DNA of 6,832 nucleotides from Candidatus Kerfeldbacteria bacterium (GTDB lineage: Bacteria; Patescibacteriota; Patescibacteriia; SBBC01), in contig CAINXF010000101.1 of assembly GCA_903854795.1 (NCBI GenBank), positions 1 through 6,832 of the forward strand. Direction: 5' to 3'. Both the position numbers and the translations under genes were made by a program. Positions 5,488 through 6,832 of this stretch are shown in pieces. The notes beneath the pieces are model-generated. The model worked only from the letters and a program-made list of their open reading frames with translations, made no database searches and had not been told where the DNA came from. Numbering within the stretch: position 1 is the first letter of the stretch; each line of letters starts with the position of its first letter.

Positions 5488-5982
5488 CTAAGGCGTGACG
5501 TAGAAGCCGAAGGAGCCTTCCTCGCATTGGGTGTTGTCAACCGCGCACGAGGTGTAGGAAGCCCGCACGACGCCCGAGCTCCCTGTCACAAGGTCCGACG
5601 TCATAGTCATGCGGTCATCGGAAAAACGCGCACGACCGAGGTTGATCGGCGTTCCAAGCGCGTCGGTCACCGATATCGTCGATGTCGGTCCGAGCGGCGA
5701 TGAAAACACGATCGCAACATTGATCGGAAGTGTTTGGAGCGTCACGCCGCTTTCTGGCACCGAACTGACGTATGTCGACGTGTGCTGCGTCGTAATGGTC
5801 ATGGGCGTGGTCGCATTGGTCGTGAACGTGCGATTCGTGGTCGTCGTGTTCGTATTGATGATCGGCGCCTTCACGGGCTTCTTCGAGAACATAAACACCA
5901 TGACCGCGATACCGATAAACGCGACCACGGCCACGCTGAACAGCACTACCGGCGGCGTCCGATGTGTTGCACGTCGAGCCAT
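5488..5982 (-). CDS. Membrane-anchored CopC-like domain protein lacking copper ligands
   Basis: A 164-aa protein from the ATG at 5982. Residues 1-10 are basic, 11-32 form one membrane anchor (VVLFSVAVVAFIGIAVMVF core), and 33-72 are a Thr/Asn-rich linker. Residues 73-164 follow the CopC/YobA-like beta-sandwich plan: an SSVPESGV opening (family: S.P..G), the P.NV.IVFSSPL strand (family: P..V.L.FS.P), the I.V.DA.G strand, a basic/acidic middle and a G.FGFYV end strand (family: G.F.F.V). The family's SxDGH copper motif is replaced by the segment CAVDNTQC (146-153), and no His lies in the domain. The two Cys could form a disulfide. Copper binding by the known ligands is therefore unlikely, and an adhesion or other extracytoplasmic role is inferred. 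The start is 5 bases after the stop of the 58-aa gene with AAAGG 10 bases upstream. A longer frame to 6093 would overlap that gene and is rejected. Confidence 0.8.
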   Translation of the reverse strand: MARRATHRTPPVVLFSVAVVAFIGIAVMVFMFSKKPVKAPIINTNTTTTNRTFTTNATTPMTITTQHTSTYVSSVPESGVTLQTLPINVAIVFSSPLGPTSTISVTDALGTPINLGRARFSDDRMTMTSDLVTGSSGVVRASYTSCAVDNTQCEEGSFGFYVTP

Positions 5983-5987
5983 AGTGG

Positions 5988-6164
5988 TTATGCCTTTCCC
6001 CGAAATGCCCGCATCACGATCCAGATGAGTGCTGACAGCGGGAGGAACATGTAGAGTGCGATCTCGGCGCTGTGCGAGAAATAGAACGCCCACACCGCGA
6101 ACGCGAGGTACGCGGCGAGCAGCGCGGCGACCATAAAACGACGTTTCTTAGGCGCCATCGCCAT
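5988..6164 (-). CDS. Small two-helix membrane protein (58 aa)
   Basis: Reading ATG at 6164 to TAA at 5988 gives a 58-aa protein with a basic start (MAMAPKKRRF), a helix at about 11-29 (MVAALLAAYLAFAVWAFYF), a short polar turn (SHSAEI) and a second helix at about 34-51, ending in a basic tail (RAFRGKA). By the positive-inside rule both ends face the cytoplasm. An ATG at 6158 is an alternative start two codons later. It lies 10 bases after the 48-aa gene and 5 bases before the CopC-like gene, which makes a tight three-gene operon. No strong Shine-Dalgarno sequence is visible, so coupling to the upstream stop is likely. Function is unknown. The mirrored Arg/Lys ends and hydrophobic core are hard to explain as a chance frame. 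Confidence 0.75.
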   Translation of the reverse strand: MAMAPKKRRFMVAALLAAYLAFAVWAFYFSHSAEIALYMFLPLSALIWIVMRAFRGKA

Positions 6165-6174
6165 ATGCTTCTGA

Positions 6175-6321
6175 TCAGACCTTCGTGGTACGGAACTTTT
6201 TCCGAGAATCGGATAGTTTCTTCGCGCCGTACACTGCGCCGGCGAGCGCCGCTAACGCGACCACCTTACGCATGCGGTGGTGCTTCTTTTTCGGCGCGAC
6301 TGGTGTGTTCTTTTTTGCCAT
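6175..6321 (-). CDS. Small basic protein with one hydrophobic segment (48 aa)
   Basis: Reading ATG at 6321 to TGA at 6175 gives 48 residues: a highly basic start (MAKKNTPVAPKKKHHRMRK), an Ala/Val/Gly-rich hydrophobic segment at 20-32 (VVALAALAGAVYG) and a second basic end (KKLSDSRKKFRTTKV). The hydrophobic part is short for a spanning helix, so it may be a membrane-associated or nucleic-acid-binding peptide. AAGGAG at 6326-6331 lies 4 bases before the ATG, a strong if close ribosome site. A TATACT -10 box lies 33 bases upstream of the ATG. It is the first gene of the cluster with the 58-aa and CopC-like genes. No family was recognised. Confidence 0.75.
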   Translation of the reverse strand: MAKKNTPVAPKKKHHRMRKVVALAALAGAVYGAKKLSDSRKKFRTTKV

Positions 6322-6353
6322 AGTGCTCCTTATTTAGTTGTGGTAACACCGAA

Positions 6354-6359
6354 AGTATA
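6354..6359 (-). promoter_or_regulatory. Likely -10 box of the three-gene small protein / CopC-like operon
   Basis: TATACT on the minus strand matches the -10 consensus at five of six bases and lies 33 bases before the first ATG. Predicted start is near 6347, with AAGGAG in the leader. No good -35 box is present at 16-18 bases, and the TGn extension is missing. It falls in the 64-base gap after dut. Confidence 0.45.
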
Positions 6360-6385
6360 CCTCAGGCAGGTCATATACACCATGC

Positions 6386-6808
6386 TCATGCACCGGTACT
6401 GCCAAATCCACCTTCGCCACGATCACTTTCGGAAAGTGACTGCACCTCGACCACGTCGAACGGTTCGACCTTTCTGATGAGACACTGCACGATGCGGTCA
6501 CCCGCGGCGACCACGAACGGCTCCGCGCCGAGATTGATGAGCACGACCTTCCACTCACCGCGGTAGTTCGCGTCGATGACACCACCGAGCACATGGATGC
6601 CTTTCGCGGCCATGCTCGAACGGTCGCGGAACAGCGCAACGTTCCCATGAGGAAATTCGGCAGCGATCCCCGTCGTGAACGCCTTACGCTCTCCCGGTTG
6701 TAGTACGTACTCCTCCACCGTGGCAATGTCGAATGCGGCATCGGAAGGATGCTTCCGTTCGGGCAATTTCGCCTTCGGGTGGATCCGTTTTACCTTAAAA
6801 TGTTCCAT
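6386..6808 (-). CDS. dut: dUTP diphosphatase (trimeric dUTPase)
   Basis: A 140-aa enzyme from the ATG at 6808, close to the usual 145-150 residues. It hydrolyses dUTP to dUMP and diphosphate, keeping uracil out of DNA and supplying dUMP for dTMP synthesis. All five motifs of the trimeric family are present: motif 1 SDAAFDI (22-28), motif 2 DRSSMAAKGI (62-71), motif 3 GVIDANYRGE (76-85) with catalytic Asp79 and the uracil-stacking Tyr82, motif 4 GDRIVQ (103-108) and the C-terminal lid motif 5 RGEGGFGST (130-138). The start is chosen because MEHFKVKRIHPKAKLPE matches the family's N-terminal strand. The frame stays open to the right edge, with a TTG at 6832, so a longer N-terminus cannot be excluded. 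The ribosome site is weak. Confidence 0.97.
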   Translation of the reverse strand: MEHFKVKRIHPKAKLPERKHPSDAAFDIATVEEYVLQPGERKAFTTGIAAEFPHGNVALFRDRSSMAAKGIHVLGGVIDANYRGEWKVVLINLGAEPFVVAAGDRIVQCLIRKVEPFDVVEVQSLSESDRGEGGFGSTGA

Positions 6809-6832
6809 AGATCTCTGTACCTTAACCGTCAA

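Noticed and set aside
5372..5491. Plus-strand 39-aa ORF starting MSWRTEAWTICVV and overlapping the end of the 107-aa gene.
   Set aside because: No ribosome site precedes its ATG, it runs through the two-stem element, and a stop lies shortly upstream in its frame, so it is not a simple frameshifted tail.
5017..5703. Plus-strand 228-codon frame rich in Arg, Ser and His.
   Set aside because: Its composition is typical of an off-frame shadow. It overlaps two better supported genes on both strands.
5983..6093. Longer N-terminus for the CopC-like protein from an ATG at 6093.
   Set aside because: The extra 37 residues overlap the 58-aa membrane gene and look non-coding. The ATG at 5982 is followed directly by a basic start and membrane anchor.
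6809..6832. TTG start for dut at the right edge, or TTGACG there as a -35 box.
   Set aside because: The ATG at 6808 gives the family-typical N-terminus, and a promoter using TTGACG at 17-base spacing would start inside the gene.
1..6832. CRISPR arrays, tRNA or rRNA genes, transposons and phage genes.
   Set aside because: No regularly spaced repeats, cloverleaf-like segments, transposase motifs or phage structural motifs were seen on either strand.

Overview
The window looks like chromosomal DNA from a Candidate Phyla Radiation (Patescibacteria/Parcubacteria-like) bacterium. This is inferred from short genes, tight packing, several small membrane proteins of no clear family, a DUF5666-like repeat protein, a DUF3467 protein and a lone dnaJ. 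No rRNA or taxonomic marker is present to prove it. TGA closes six reading frames, so the standard bacterial code applies rather than the recoded code of Gracilibacteria/SR1. Base composition is moderately GC-rich, with mostly C/G-ended codons.

Nearly everything is on the minus strand; only one gene is on plus. Reading the minus strand from the right edge: dut (dUTPase); a three-gene cluster of a 48-aa basic protein, a 58-aa two-helix membrane protein and an anchored CopC-fold protein; then, past the convergent plus-strand gene, a DUF3467 gene overlapping a 366-aa polytopic membrane protein; dnaJ; a CYTH-domain triphosphate enzyme; a 194-aa CvpA-like membrane protein; and a secreted DUF5666-like repeat protein that runs off the left edge. 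The frames of the 48-aa, 58-aa and DUF5666-like genes were read directly from the sequence.

The regulatory DNA is unusually readable. dnaJ carries a perfect CIRCE operator (TTAGCACTC-N9-GAGTGCTAA) with the -35 box in its spacer, which points to HrcA heat-shock control. Its -10 box lies only 10 bases before the ATG, so its mRNA should be leaderless or nearly so. The CYTH gene has a similar but weaker arrangement. Six candidate promoters share an extended -10 (TGn before the hexamer). In two of them the -35 box contains the TGA stop codon of the gene upstream. A small terminator is folded into the same bases as one of these promoters.

The plus-strand gene at 5085-5408 is an unrecognised 107-aa ORF with a near-ideal Shine-Dalgarno sequence that can pair with its own leader. 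It ends at a two-stem structure separating it from the convergent CopC-like cluster. The window has no tRNA, rRNA, CRISPR array, insertion sequence or phage gene, and no gene-free stretch over 300 bases. The most interesting points are the CIRCE/leaderless dnaJ promoter, the CopC-fold protein without copper ligands, and the structured ends of the plus-strand gene.
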